Shown here: positions 17,085 to 25,161 of the stretch, piece by piece
Layout: each line of letters begins with the position of its first letter
Position numbering within the stretch: position 1 is the first letter of the stretch
DNA from: UBA7985 sp002711265
GTDB lineage: Bacteria > Pseudomonadota > Alphaproteobacteria > UBA7985
NCBI GenBank assembly: GCA_965660945.1
Contig: CBFIBS010000001.1
Coordinates: forward strand, 288,253-352,252
Reading direction: 5' to 3'
Length of the DNA stretch: 64,000 nt
Program-made: the position numbers and the translations under genes
Notes under the pieces: model-generated
The model's database searches: none
What the model saw: the letters and a program-made list of their open reading frames with translations, nothing else
Told to the model about the DNA's origin: nothing

Positions 17085-18023
17085 ATGACCCCTGCCACCA
17101 AGCAACAGCCGGTGGTGGTGATCGGCGGGGCCAACATGGACCTGACCGGGCAGGCGCACAGCCCGCTGACCGCTGGTGATTCTACGCCCGGCGCCGTGCA
17201 CGCCACCGCCGGCGGTGTCGGCCGTAACATTGCCGAAGCGCTGGCGCGGCTGGCCTGCCCTACTCAACTGATCACAGCGCTGGGTGATGACGGCTTCGCC
17301 GAAGATATTGCCCGCCAAACCTCGGCCGCTGGGGTCGACCTGAGGGCGACTCTACGGGTACCCGAGCAGCGCTCCTCGACCTACCTGTCCGTTCTTGAGC
17401 CCACCGGTGAAATGCGCGCAGCGATCAGCGATATGGCGCTGGTCGGGGCGCTGACACCTGCCGCGCTGGAAGAGCGCCGCCGTGATCTCGACAAGGCACG
17501 AGCCTGGGTCATCGACGCCAACCTCAGCGAAGAGGCGCTGGCCTTCCTGTTCGCCATCGCAGACCCGGCCCGCCCGATCCACGCCGAGCCAGTCAGCGCG
17601 ACCAAAGCACTGCGCCTGCAACCCTATCTGGCGCAGATCGCCATGCTCAAGCCCAACCGGCTCGAGGCCGCGACCCTGAGTGGACTGAGCACCGACGCGC
17701 CCCTTGAAACGCTGGCCATGGCCCTGCTCGAACGCGGCATGGGTCGGGTGGTGATCAGCGACGGCGCGAAGGGCATCTGGGGACAGGACGCGGGCGGCAC
17801 CTTGCACCATCAACCCGCCTTCGCGGGGCCGATCCTGTCGGTGACCGGCGCGGGCGATACCCTGATGGCGGCGCTGGTCGATGCCACGCTGGCGGGCGTG
17901 CCACTGCGCGAAGCGCTGGCGCGGTCACAGGCAGCAGCCAGCCTGTCGCTGCAATCCGCGCGTGCGATCCACCCCGGCCTGTGTCAGGCTGCGGTGCAGT
18001 CTGAACTGGAGCGAAAGCCATGA
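17085..18023 (+). CDS. psuK: pseudouridine kinase (PfkB family)
   Basis: Phosphorylates pseudouridine to pseudouridine 5'-phosphate. The 312-residue PfkB-fold kinase has the N-terminal glycine-rich GGANMDLTG and GGVGRNIAEALARLG-type segments and the C-terminal anion-hole motif VTGAGDTLMAAL, with the catalytic Asp near residue 257. Alone it could be any ribokinase-like enzyme, but it overlaps psuG by 4 bp (ATGA), which fixes the role. ATG 17085 follows GCGGAAG. The pair recycles pseudouridine from RNA decay into uracil and ribose 5-phosphate. Confidence 0.93.
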   Translation: MTPATKQQPVVVIGGANMDLTGQAHSPLTAGDSTPGAVHATAGGVGRNIAEALARLACPTQLITALGDDGFAEDIARQTSAAGVDLRATLRVPEQRSSTYLSVLEPTGEMRAAISDMALVGALTPAALEERRRDLDKARAWVIDANLSEEALAFLFAIADPARPIHAEPVSATKALRLQPYLAQIAMLKPNRLEAATLSGLSTDAPLETLAMALLERGMGRVVISDGAKGIWGQDAGGTLHHQPAFAGPILSVTGAGDTLMAALVDATLAGVPLREALARSQAAASLSLQSARAIHPGLCQAAVQSELERKP

Positions 18024-18955
18024 CCCACCCCATGCTGACCCTGTCCGAGGATGTTGCTGCCGCCCTCGCCGACGGCCAGCCGGTGGTGGCGCTCGAGTCC
18101 ACCATCATTTCCCACGGCATGCCCTTTCCCCGCAACGTCGAGACCGCGCTGGCGGTCGAGGCAGCGGTGCGAGACGAAGGCGCCGTGCCCGCCACCATCG
18201 CCGTGCTCGGCGGCCGGGCCTGCGTCGGGCTGACGGCTGAGCAGATTGGCTATCTGGGCGAACGCGGGCTGGACGTGCCCAAGCTCTCCCGCCGGGATCT
18301 GCCGCTTGCGCTGGCCAGCGGCGGGGATGGGGCAACGACCGTGGCCGCGACTATGATCCTCGCCGCCCGCGCCGGAGTGGAGGTGTTCGCGACCGGCGGC
18401 ATCGGCGGGGTCCACCGCGGCGCCGAGCAGACTTTCGATGTCTCTGCAGACCTGCAGGAGTTGGCCCAAACCAACGTCGCGGTCGTATGCGCGGGCGCCA
18501 AGGCCATCCTCGACCTACCCAAGACGCTGGAATATCTGGAAACCCACGGCGTGCCCGTGGTCGGCTTCGGCACCGACGATCTGCCGGGTTTCTACACCAC
18601 CCGAACCGGGCTGGGGGTCGACTTCCGTGCCGATACCCCGGCGCAGGTCGCTGATCTGCTGCAGGCCAAGTGGGATTTTGGCCTCAATGGCGGTGTTCTG
18701 GTGACCAACCCGGTGCCGTCCGATCAGGCGCTCGATCCCCCCCGGGTCGACGCTGCAATTAACCAGGCCGTGGCAGAGGCCGATCAGCAGGGCATCGGTG
18801 GCAAGGACGCCACCCCCTTCCTGCTCGCCCGGGTCAAGGATCTGACCGGCGGTGACAGTCTGGAAACCAATATTGCACTCATAGAAAATAACGCCCGGAT
18901 CGCCGCACGGATCGCCGCTGAGCGCCAGGCTCGCCGGGCGCATCAGACGGCCTGA
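18020..18955 (+). CDS. psuG: pseudouridine-5'-phosphate glycosidase
   Basis: Cleaves the C-C glycosidic bond of pseudouridine 5'-phosphate to uracil and ribose 5-phosphate. The 311-residue protein carries the family signatures VALESTIISHGMPFPRN (about 23-39), ATGGIGGVHRGAEQTFD (about 127-143), CAGAKAILD with the Schiff-base lysine, and TNPVPSDQALD. It is translated from ATG 18020 overlapping the psuK stop. It ends 32 bp before the stop of the converging cupin gene, with no obvious terminator hairpin in that gap. Confidence 0.96.
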   Translation: MTHPMLTLSEDVAAALADGQPVVALESTIISHGMPFPRNVETALAVEAAVRDEGAVPATIAVLGGRACVGLTAEQIGYLGERGLDVPKLSRRDLPLALASGGDGATTVAATMILAARAGVEVFATGGIGGVHRGAEQTFDVSADLQELAQTNVAVVCAGAKAILDLPKTLEYLETHGVPVVGFGTDDLPGFYTTRTGLGVDFRADTPAQVADLLQAKWDFGLNGGVLVTNPVPSDQALDPPRVDAAINQAVAEADQQGIGGKDATPFLLARVKDLTGGDSLETNIALIENNARIAARIAAERQARRAHQTA

Positions 18956-18987
18956 GCGCCTACCCGGACAGGCCCCGAAACCGAACC

Positions 18988-19638
18988 CTAAGCGAGTGGC
19001 ATTGATGCCGTCGGCGGCATCGCCGATGGCGCCACCGCAGCTTCATCCATGGAATAGCTCTCAAAGCTGATATCACCAGTCCACGACCAGAGGGCGAGGA
19101 TCGGCTCTGCCTCGGATCGCGTTGCATGGTCTTCGCGGCTGCCATGGAGGATGAAGCTCCCCGCTGGGCGCGGCACCCAAGTCTGGCTCCTATGCTGCCA
19201 GAACCCCGTGCCGGAGAGGACGTGATAGAGCTCGACGGCGTTGTGACGGTGAGACGGGTAGAAGGTGTCCCGGTCATGCCAGTAGATGCCCAGCCGGATG
19301 TCGTCGCTGCGCACCATGCCATCGGGGCCGATGAACTCGACATAGGCCCGGTTGGTGTAGGCCGCATCGGTGAACACGCCCCGGGTCCGCCACTGGAGCA
19401 CGGGTTGCAGGCGCTCGAGCGCACCGACGATCGGGTCACGCTTGCGGTTGAGCGGCGCGAGGCTCTCGGCCAGCACCACGTCATGGTCGATAAAATCCCA
19501 GTGCGGAAGCAGCCCCTGCAGCCGCCGGATCTGCGCTGCCGTCTCTGCCCCTTGCGGCACAGGGGCTTCGGCGTAGCGGTGGGCGAACTGGTCCAGCAGC
19601 ACCGACCAGGCCTGCTCAAGAAGGGGTGAGGTCAACAT
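18988..19638 (-). CDS. cupin protein of the dimethylsulfoniopropionate lyase (DddQ/DddL-type) family
   Basis: A 216-residue protein with a C-terminal cupin barrel. The metal-binding pattern is H130-x-H132-x3-E136-x-Y138 (SHRHNAVELYHVLSG) with a distal H171 in HGSREDHATR. The His/Glu/Tyr/His spacing is the one used by DddQ to bind metal and abstract the DMSP proton. The N-terminal helical part also fits this family. Many relatives have no demonstrated lyase activity, so DMSP cleavage is a hypothesis. Start ATG 19638 (MLTSPLLEQAW) gives the usual family length, though no clear ribosome site precedes it; the frame stays open to TTG 19797. It is divergent from an RpiR regulator and a Rieske oxygenase, which supports an osmolyte role. 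Confidence 0.72.
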   Translation of the reverse strand: MLTSPLLEQAWSVLLDQFAHRYAEAPVPQGAETAAQIRRLQGLLPHWDFIDHDVVLAESLAPLNRKRDPIVGALERLQPVLQWRTRGVFTDAAYTNRAYVEFIGPDGMVRSDDIRLGIYWHDRDTFYPSHRHNAVELYHVLSGTGFWQHRSQTWVPRPAGSFILHGSREDHATRSEAEPILALWSWTGDISFESYSMDEAAVAPSAMPPTASMPLA

Positions 19639-19814
19639 GGGAGGCGAACCGTGCTCTGTGTCTCCGATATGGGCGTGCAAATGCAGCAAGGTGAGGGCGC
19701 CGTCTGAAACCAGACCGACGTTTCTGGCCCTTCTACGCCTTGTCTCAACCCAATATTTCGCTGGTACTTCAATGCGCTGGACAAGAGGACCACACAACTG
19801 TACCTCGTTAGGTC

Positions 19815-20780
19815 ATGAATGGCATGAATGTATCATCCGGCACGGTCGACGACACCGAAGCGCCGCACGCAACCACCCAGGGCCCCGCTACGGCCGATCC
19901 GGGCTCACCCGAGGCCGTGCTCGAGCGGCTCACCGCCGCCCAGGGCGACATGCCCCCACAGCTGCGCCGGGCTGCGACCTTCCTGCTGGAAAATGCCGCT
20001 GCAATCTCCGTCTCCTCCATGCGCCAGCTGGCCGATGCCGCCGGGGTCAAACCGAACACGCTGGTGCGGATGGCGCGCGCGCTGGGGTTCGAGGGCTTCG
20101 AGGACTTCCGCCGCCCGTTTCAGGAGCAGGTGCGCCGCGGCGGCGGTCAGAGCTATACCGACCGTGCCCGCTGGCTGCAGGATCTTTCCCACGGGGGTGA
20201 GCTGGACCGCCTGTTCGGCGATATGGCCGCAGCCTCGATGAACGGCATCGAAGCCATGTTTTCAGGCACCGACCGCGCGTCGGTGCAGGCCGCGGCCCGG
20301 CAGATTCTCGGCGCGCGCGCGACCTTCGTGCTCGGCATGGGCATCGCCAATCCGCTGGCGCGCAACTTTGCCTATCTGGCATCCATGGCCGTCGACACCA
20401 TCCAGGCGATCCCGCAGGACGGCGCGCTACCGATCGACGCGCTGGCCCGGGCGCGCAAGGGCGACGTGCTGCTCGCCATGACCTTCAAGCCCTACCGCCG
20501 CGACGTGGTCGAGACGGTGGAGGCCGCTCAGGCGCAGGGGCTGGAGGTCATCGCCCTGACCGACAGCCCGGCCAGCCCGATCCTCGTCGGCGCCCGCCAC
20601 GGCTTTCTTGTTCCCGTCGATACCCCACAGTTCTTCACCTCGACCGTCGCGCTGGCCGCCTTTCTCGAAACGCTGATGGCCTTCGTGATCGCAGAAGCGG
20701 GACAAAATGTCGTGGCTTCGATTGATCGCTTTCACCAGCGGCGGCACGCTCTGGGTATCTATCTGGACGCATCCGATTAG
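19815..20780 (+). CDS. MurR/RpiR-family transcriptional regulator
   Basis: A 321-residue regulator with an N-terminal helix-turn-helix domain (about 30-105: MRQLADAAGVKPNTLVRMAR is the recognition unit) and a C-terminal SIS sugar-isomerase-like sensor domain (about 130-280: ATFVLGMGIANPLARNFAYL). SIS domains usually bind phosphosugars, but RpiR members also control amine and osmolyte genes. Residues 1-30 are a non-conserved tail. ATG 19815 is used; ATG 19824 is equally possible. It sits 19 bp upstream of the Rieske gene on the same strand and 176 bp from the divergent cupin gene, so it most likely controls both from that shared region. Confidence 0.9.
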   Translation: MNGMNVSSGTVDDTEAPHATTQGPATADPGSPEAVLERLTAAQGDMPPQLRRAATFLLENAAAISVSSMRQLADAAGVKPNTLVRMARALGFEGFEDFRRPFQEQVRRGGGQSYTDRARWLQDLSHGGELDRLFGDMAAASMNGIEAMFSGTDRASVQAAARQILGARATFVLGMGIANPLARNFAYLASMAVDTIQAIPQDGALPIDALARARKGDVLLAMTFKPYRRDVVETVEAAQAQGLEVIALTDSPASPILVGARHGFLVPVDTPQFFTSTVALAAFLETLMAFVIAEAGQNVVASIDRFHQRRHALGIYLDASD

Positions 20781-20799
20781 CGGCGGAGTTTTTTTGGCA

Positions 20800-21903
20800 A
20801 TGAACGAGACCTCTCCCATCATCCGCTCGCTCGAAGGGCGCTACTACACCGACCCGGAGATTTTTGCGACCGAGCGCAACGGGCTACTGATGCGGACCTG
20901 GCAGTTTGCCGGTCACGTCAGTCAGGTTGCCCGGCCCGGCGACTACTTTGCCTTTGAAATGTCGGGAGAAAACCTGTTCTGCCTGCGCGATCGCGCCGGT
21001 GAGGTGCGGACCTTCTTCAACGTCTGCCAGCACCGGGCGCACCAGCTGGTCAGCGGCAGCGGCCACGCCTCGCTGGTCGTCTGCCCTTATCACTCCTGGA
21101 CTTACGAGCTGACCGGCCAGCTCCGCGCCGGGCCGAACATCCGCTCCGTGCCGGACTTTCCCAAGTCCGAAATCTGCCTGACCTCGGTGCGCACGGAGGT
21201 CTTTCACGGCTTCATTTTCGTCAATTTCGACGACGACGCCGCGCCCATGGATGACTGGTTTCCGGGGGTGCGTGAAGAGCTGGGTGCCTTCGTCCCGGAA
21301 ATCGACCGGCTGGCGCCGCTGGAGTGGGTGGAAATCCCGGAAAAGTGCAACTGGAAGGTTTCGATCGAGAACTACTCCGAGTGCTACCACTGCTCGATCA
21401 ATCACAAGACCTTCGCCACCGGCGTGATCAAACCCGAAACCTACGACATCCAGCCCCAGGGCTATTGCCTGCGCCACACAACCGAGTGCCAGAACCTCGA
21501 TCAGATGACCTACCCCATCGATCTGGAAAGCAACGATTTTGCCGGCTCTTACAGCAGCTGGTTCCTATGGCCGACCTTTTCGTTCCAAGTCTACCCGGGC
21601 AACCGGCTCAACACCTATCACTGGCGCCCGCACGGGCCCGATGACTGCACGGTCTGGCGCGGCTGGTACTCGATCGATGGCGAAGAAGACCCGGTTGTCC
21701 GTCAGCTGGCGGTCCAGGACCGGGAAACCACGGTGGAAGAAGACATTCACCTGGTGGAGAGCGTGCAACGGGGACTGAAGTCCAAGGGCTACGTGCCCGG
21801 TCCGCTGGTGCTCGACCCCGGCTGCGGGGTCAATTCCGAGCACTCGATCCGTGCCCTACAACAGTGGATGCGGGAAGGTGTCGCCGGAACCCGCCAACCC
21901 TGA
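20800..21903 (+). CDS. Rieske non-haem iron oxygenase alpha subunit (betaine demethylase-like)
   Basis: A 367-residue ring-hydroxylating-type oxygenase. The Rieske [2Fe-2S] ligands are C76/H78 in CQHRAH and C95/H98 in CPYH. The mononuclear iron site follows ENYSECYHCSINH (about residues 188-200). The compact size, the SECYHC pattern and the context resemble glycine-betaine monooxygenase (GbcA) and stachydrine demethylase (Stc2), which oxidatively remove an N-methyl group. Carnitine or aromatic substrates remain possible. The first conserved residues begin at ATG 20800, with GGAG 12 nt upstream. No reductase partner gene is adjacent, so electrons must come from a reductase encoded elsewhere. 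Likely co-transcribed with the RpiR gene. Confidence 0.85.
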   Translation: MNETSPIIRSLEGRYYTDPEIFATERNGLLMRTWQFAGHVSQVARPGDYFAFEMSGENLFCLRDRAGEVRTFFNVCQHRAHQLVSGSGHASLVVCPYHSWTYELTGQLRAGPNIRSVPDFPKSEICLTSVRTEVFHGFIFVNFDDDAAPMDDWFPGVREELGAFVPEIDRLAPLEWVEIPEKCNWKVSIENYSECYHCSINHKTFATGVIKPETYDIQPQGYCLRHTTECQNLDQMTYPIDLESNDFAGSYSSWFLWPTFSFQVYPGNRLNTYHWRPHGPDDCTVWRGWYSIDGEEDPVVRQLAVQDRETTVEEDIHLVESVQRGLKSKGYVPGPLVLDPGCGVNSEHSIRALQQWMREGVAGTRQP

Positions 21904-21997
21904 GAGCCGGGCGGGGTCACGCAGGCACTCCAATGCGGGCTGCGCAAACGCGACGAAGAGGTGACCTGCTGACCCAACGGGGCGAGCAGGGCCTGAT

Positions 21998-22105
21998 ACA
22001 CGGCTGATCTTGCGTCGAGCGCAATCCCGGAAGCCCGGTTGCAGCCGTGTCAGATTTTCAGGCGGGGTCGGGCGACAGCAGCCGCCCGAAAAACCGCTTC
22101 AGGCG
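21998..22105. other. structured convergent spacer between the Rieske gene and csp
   Basis: Arms 21998-22006 and 22042-22050 pair perfectly over 9 bp (ACACGGCTG/CAGCCGTGT) and enclose a 5-bp hairpin (22010-22014 with 22020-22024) and a small CCGG self-pair, giving a branched shape. Next to it, 22083-22090 can pair either with 22098-22105 (8 bp, one G-U) or with 22068-22074 (7 bp), so those two hairpins exclude each other. Both lie just after the csp stop codon on the minus strand. None has a T tract. Confidence 0.45.
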
Positions 22106-22109
22106 TGGT

Positions 22110-22322
22110 CTATTCTTCGACTTGCAGGTTCACAGCCGAGGTCTTGCCCCGCTGGTCGTCAACCTTCAGTTCGTAAGAGATCGCCTGGCCGTCGTTCAGC
22201 CCCTTGAGGCCGGAGCGCTGGACTTCAGAGATGTGGACGAAGACGTCCTTGCCGCCTGCGCTGGGTTCGATAAAGCCGTAACCTTTGGTCTCATTGAACC
22301 ACTTAACGGTACCGGTTTCCAT
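22110..22322 (-). CDS. cold-shock domain protein
   Basis: A 70-residue single cold-shock domain that binds single-stranded RNA or DNA and melts secondary structure. RNP1 is KGYGFI (about 13-18) and RNP2 is DVFVHIS (about 26-32), with the leading GTVKWFN. Length and sequence match CspA-type proteins throughout. ATG 22322 follows AAGGAATACCCAA. It lies 40 bp downstream of the DEAD-box helicase on the same strand, a natural pairing since both remodel RNA at low temperature. Which paralogue it is cannot be told. Confidence 0.95.
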   Translation of the reverse strand: METGTVKWFNETKGYGFIEPSAGGKDVFVHISEVQRSGLKGLNDGQAISYELKVDDQRGKTSAVNLQVEE

Positions 22323-22362
22323 TTGGGTATTCCTTCATAAACAAAAATACAGCAGCACCCTG

Positions 22363-23958
22363 TCAGGCTGCCGCCTCGCCTGGCCCTTTGGCCCTGCCTT
22401 TTGAGTCGCGTTTCGCCCGCGCCTCTTGTCTCATTTTTCCGCCCGAGGCGTTCCCTGAAGAACCGCTTCGCGCGGGCTTTCGTCCTTGCGTGCGGCCTGC
22501 TTTGGCCTCGCTTGATCCCGTCGATCGGGGCTGCCCCTTGCGGTGGTTGCCGACCTTAGGCTTACGAGTGCCACTTTTCTTTTTCTTTTTCAACGGCTTA
22601 CTCGAATCGGGAGCCGTTGAATCAGCAGAGCCGGGGTCTTCGGCCCGTGCACGAATGGGATTCCAGGCCGACTTTTTCGGGGGTCGGACGCCATCCCGCG
22701 GGCGATCGGCAGCCCCTTGGGCCGGTGCTCCGGCCTTGCCCCGCTTCCGGTTGGGCCGCTTTTCTGGCCGGGCTGCGCCGTCGGCTTCAACGGCCACGGG
22801 CGGGGCGTCCTTGTCGGGCAGCTCTGCGCCATCAAGTCGCAACTGCTCCATGGGGAGTTTCAGGCCCGTGAGACGCTGAATGTCCTTCAGCAGGGGTTGC
22901 TCGGCCGGGGCGCAGAGCGACAGCGCCACACCCTCCTTACCGGCCCGCGCCGTGCGGCCGACGCGGTGGACATAGCTTTCGGCAACGTGCGGCATCTCAT
23001 AATTAATGACATGGCCGACAGAATCGACGTCGATCCCACGGGCGGCAATGTCGGTGGCGACCATCAGCGGTACTTCCGCCTTTTTGAAGGCCGTCAGCGC
23101 CCGGTTGCGCTCGCCTTTGGACTTATCGCCGTGCAGGGCAAAGGCCTTGATCCCGGCCTGCCGCAGCAGCTTTTCCAACGAATCCGCTGTGCGCTTGGTG
23201 CGGGTGAAGACGATGCCTCGATTGATACCATATTGTTCGACCAGCGCCAGCAGCGCGCGGCGGCGGTCGCGGGACTTGATGGCGAACACATGCTGCTCGA
23301 TGCGTTCGACCGGCTTGGACTGCGGCGAGGTCTCGATCTCAACGGGTTTGAGCAAAAAATCGCTGGCCAGCTTACGGATCGGCTTGGGCATGGTCGCGGT
23401 GAGCAGAAGCGTCTGACGCTTTTCGGGCATGGCCTGCATGACCTTCCGCATGCTCGGCAGGAAGCCCATGTCCATCATCTGGTCGGCTTCGTCGAGCACG
23501 ATCACGTGGGTGCGGTGCAGGCTCAGATAGCCGCTGTCGAGGTGGTCGATCAGGCGCCCGGGCGTGGCGATCACGAGGTCAGCGCCGCGCTTCATAGCGT
23601 TGATCTGCGGGCCGTAGCCGGTGCCGCCGATCAGCAGCGCGATCTTGGCCTTGGAAAACTTCGACAGGGCGCGGGCGTTGTCCACGATCTGCATCGCTAG
23701 TTCGCGCGTTGGCGCGACCACCAGACCACGGCAGTGGCCGGGGCCGGCGCTTTGTTCTTCTTCCGCGATCATGTGCAGGATCGGCAGGATGAAGGCGCCA
23801 GTTTTGCCCGAGCCGGTTTGGGACAGGCCAATGCAGTCGCGACCGGCCAGGGCTTGCGGGATCAGTTTCGCCTGAATCGGGGTTGGTTCACTGTAACCCG
23901 CGTGCTCAACGCCGCGCAGGACAGCGCCATTCAATTCAAGGCTCTCGAAGGTCGTCAA
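22363..23958 (-). CDS. DEAD-box ATP-dependent RNA helicase (RhlE-like)
   Basis: An RNA helicase of about 531 residues. The two RecA-like domains (to about residue 375) show the Q motif region (TPIQAKLIP), SQTGSGKT, PTRELA, DEAD, TATMP and HRVGRTARAG in order. The last 140 residues are a disordered basic tail rich in Lys, Arg, Pro and Ser, including a run of five lysines, likely for RNA binding. No ATG precedes the conserved domain. The family N-terminus (TTFESLELNG) follows a TTG at 23958, which I use; the frame is open to another TTG at 24075, and neither has a clear ribosome site. It is followed by csp after 40 bp. Confidence 0.9.
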   Translation of the reverse strand: MTTFESLELNGAVLRGVEHAGYSEPTPIQAKLIPQALAGRDCIGLSQTGSGKTGAFILPILHMIAEEEQSAGPGHCRGLVVAPTRELAMQIVDNARALSKFSKAKIALLIGGTGYGPQINAMKRGADLVIATPGRLIDHLDSGYLSLHRTHVIVLDEADQMMDMGFLPSMRKVMQAMPEKRQTLLLTATMPKPIRKLASDFLLKPVEIETSPQSKPVERIEQHVFAIKSRDRRRALLALVEQYGINRGIVFTRTKRTADSLEKLLRQAGIKAFALHGDKSKGERNRALTAFKKAEVPLMVATDIAARGIDVDSVGHVINYEMPHVAESYVHRVGRTARAGKEGVALSLCAPAEQPLLKDIQRLTGLKLPMEQLRLDGAELPDKDAPPVAVEADGAARPEKRPNRKRGKAGAPAQGAADRPRDGVRPPKKSAWNPIRARAEDPGSADSTAPDSSKPLKKKKKSGTRKPKVGNHRKGQPRSTGSSEAKAGRTQGRKPARSGSSGNASGGKMRQEARAKRDSKGRAKGPGEAAA

Positions 23959-24198
23959 TGGCAGAAAAGCTTTCAGTTCGCCGGGTTGGTCTGACCGGCT
24001 TGGCGTGGCAGAGAGGTCCGAGGTTCTTAAACTGGCGGGGCAACCCGCCGAGGCGATAGGGCAAGAATCACTCAAGAAAACTGCCGAGACGTCGGCGCAA
24101 TGCGCGACGTGTGTTGCGCATTAACCACGAAAGTGCTGGTTTCCCAAGAGAATTCTTTTCCGTGGCCGTCACGGTGACCCAGCGAAGGCATTTCGAGC

Positions 24199-24726
24199 AT
24201 TACCAACCCCCCTACCCTCCTGATCGTTGGCGGCGTTGCCGGTGCTGGCAAGTCGACCCTCGCCGCGCGGATAGCCGCGTCAGCGGGCTGGCCGATGATC
24301 GAGGGCGACGACCTGCACCCCGCTGGCAACGTTGAAAAGATGCGGCGCGGCGAGCCTCTGACGGACGCGGACCGCTGGCCGTGGCTGGAGGCGCTGGCGC
24401 AGGCTGCCAGGCGGGGCCTGGCGGGTCCGGAGGGTTCGGAGGGTCTGATCCTGACCTGCTCGGCACTGCGACGGGTCTATCGCGACTTCCTGCGCGAAGT
24501 TATGCCCGGCGGGCTGCGGTTCGTCTTTCCCATAGTCAGTCGCGACCGGCTGATGGAAAGGGTCACCACGAGATCACACGCCTACTTCCCGCCAGAGTTG
24601 CTGGCTTCGCAATTGGCTGCCTTCGAGCAACCCAGCGCTGGTGAACCGGACTGCCTGCTGGTTGATGGCGAGCGCTACCTTGACGCAGTGGTTGAAGAGG
24701 TCATGGCGAAATTGGGGCGTTCATAG
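24199..24726 (+). CDS. gluconokinase, without an ordinary start codon
   Basis: Phosphorylates gluconate to 6-phosphogluconate. The P-loop GGVAGAGKST, the segment GDDLHPAGNVEKMRRG, then LTDADRWPWL and LTCSALRRVYRDFLR are diagnostic of the GntK family, and the protein ends at a normal length of about 175 residues. The start is unresolved. In this frame a stop lies at 24175-24177, and no ATG, GTG or TTG occurs between it and the P-loop. The first ATG (24295) is already past the P-loop. ATT at 24199 (read ITNPPTLLIVGG), with GAAGG 10 nt upstream, is the best candidate; ATT 24190 and CTG 24220 are others. A rare start, or a base error in the C run near 24207, would explain it. It is divergent from the helicase. 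Confidence 0.75.
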   Translation: MTNPPTLLIVGGVAGAGKSTLAARIAASAGWPMIEGDDLHPAGNVEKMRRGEPLTDADRWPWLEALAQAARRGLAGPEGSEGLILTCSALRRVYRDFLREVMPGGLRFVFPIVSRDRLMERVTTRSHAYFPPELLASQLAAFEQPSAGEPDCLLVDGERYLDAVVEEVMAKLGRS

Positions 24727-24766
24727 GCTCCGGCGCGGGGTCAGAGCCGGTCTTGAAAGACTCAAA

Positions 24767-25120
24767 ACCAGGCCTCGCGTTGGGCCTGGTGTGACGCTGG
24801 GAAATCGTGGCAGTCCGGAACCAGAGATAATTGCGCCGACTTGGCCCCGACCGCGCTTCGCGCGGCAGGGCCAAGCGTCGCGCAATTTCAGAGTAAAGGC
24901 GTCACGGCGGGCGCAGCCCGGCGTGTCCGTTTGACTGCGCGGGGGAGATTTGAAAGCCGCGAAGCGGCGTCAAATCGAGCCCGCAATTTAGTTCCCGCTA
25001 AGCTCAGAACGGCTGCACCTTTGAGCGTGTTGGACACTTTTGGTGGCATGACACCCACAGCGCAGCGTGTTGGGTGTCCACTGACAGGTGGCGCGCTCGG
25101 CCCTCGGCCGCTTCGCGGCC
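24767..25120. repeat. cluster of six consecutive hairpins in non-coding DNA
   Basis: The spacer 24727-25161 holds no gene but six stem-loops in a row. (1) 24767-24774 with 24783-24790, 8 bp, a possible gluconokinase terminator. (2) A long imperfect arm pair 24829-24887 whose core is 24851-24856/24860-24865 around TTC. (3) 24903-24912 with 24916-24925 around GCA, one mismatch. (4) 24948-24960 with 24964-24975 around GAA. (5) 25050-25057 with 25071-25078, 8 bp. (6) 25106-25111 with 25115-25120 around TTC. Three share a GCTTCGC/GCGAAGC core. AGCGTGTTGG occurs twice (25024, 25064). Confidence 0.65.
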
Positions 25121-25161
25121 TTCGGCCCTCCCACGCGCAACAGTCAGGCCGTACTCAGCGG

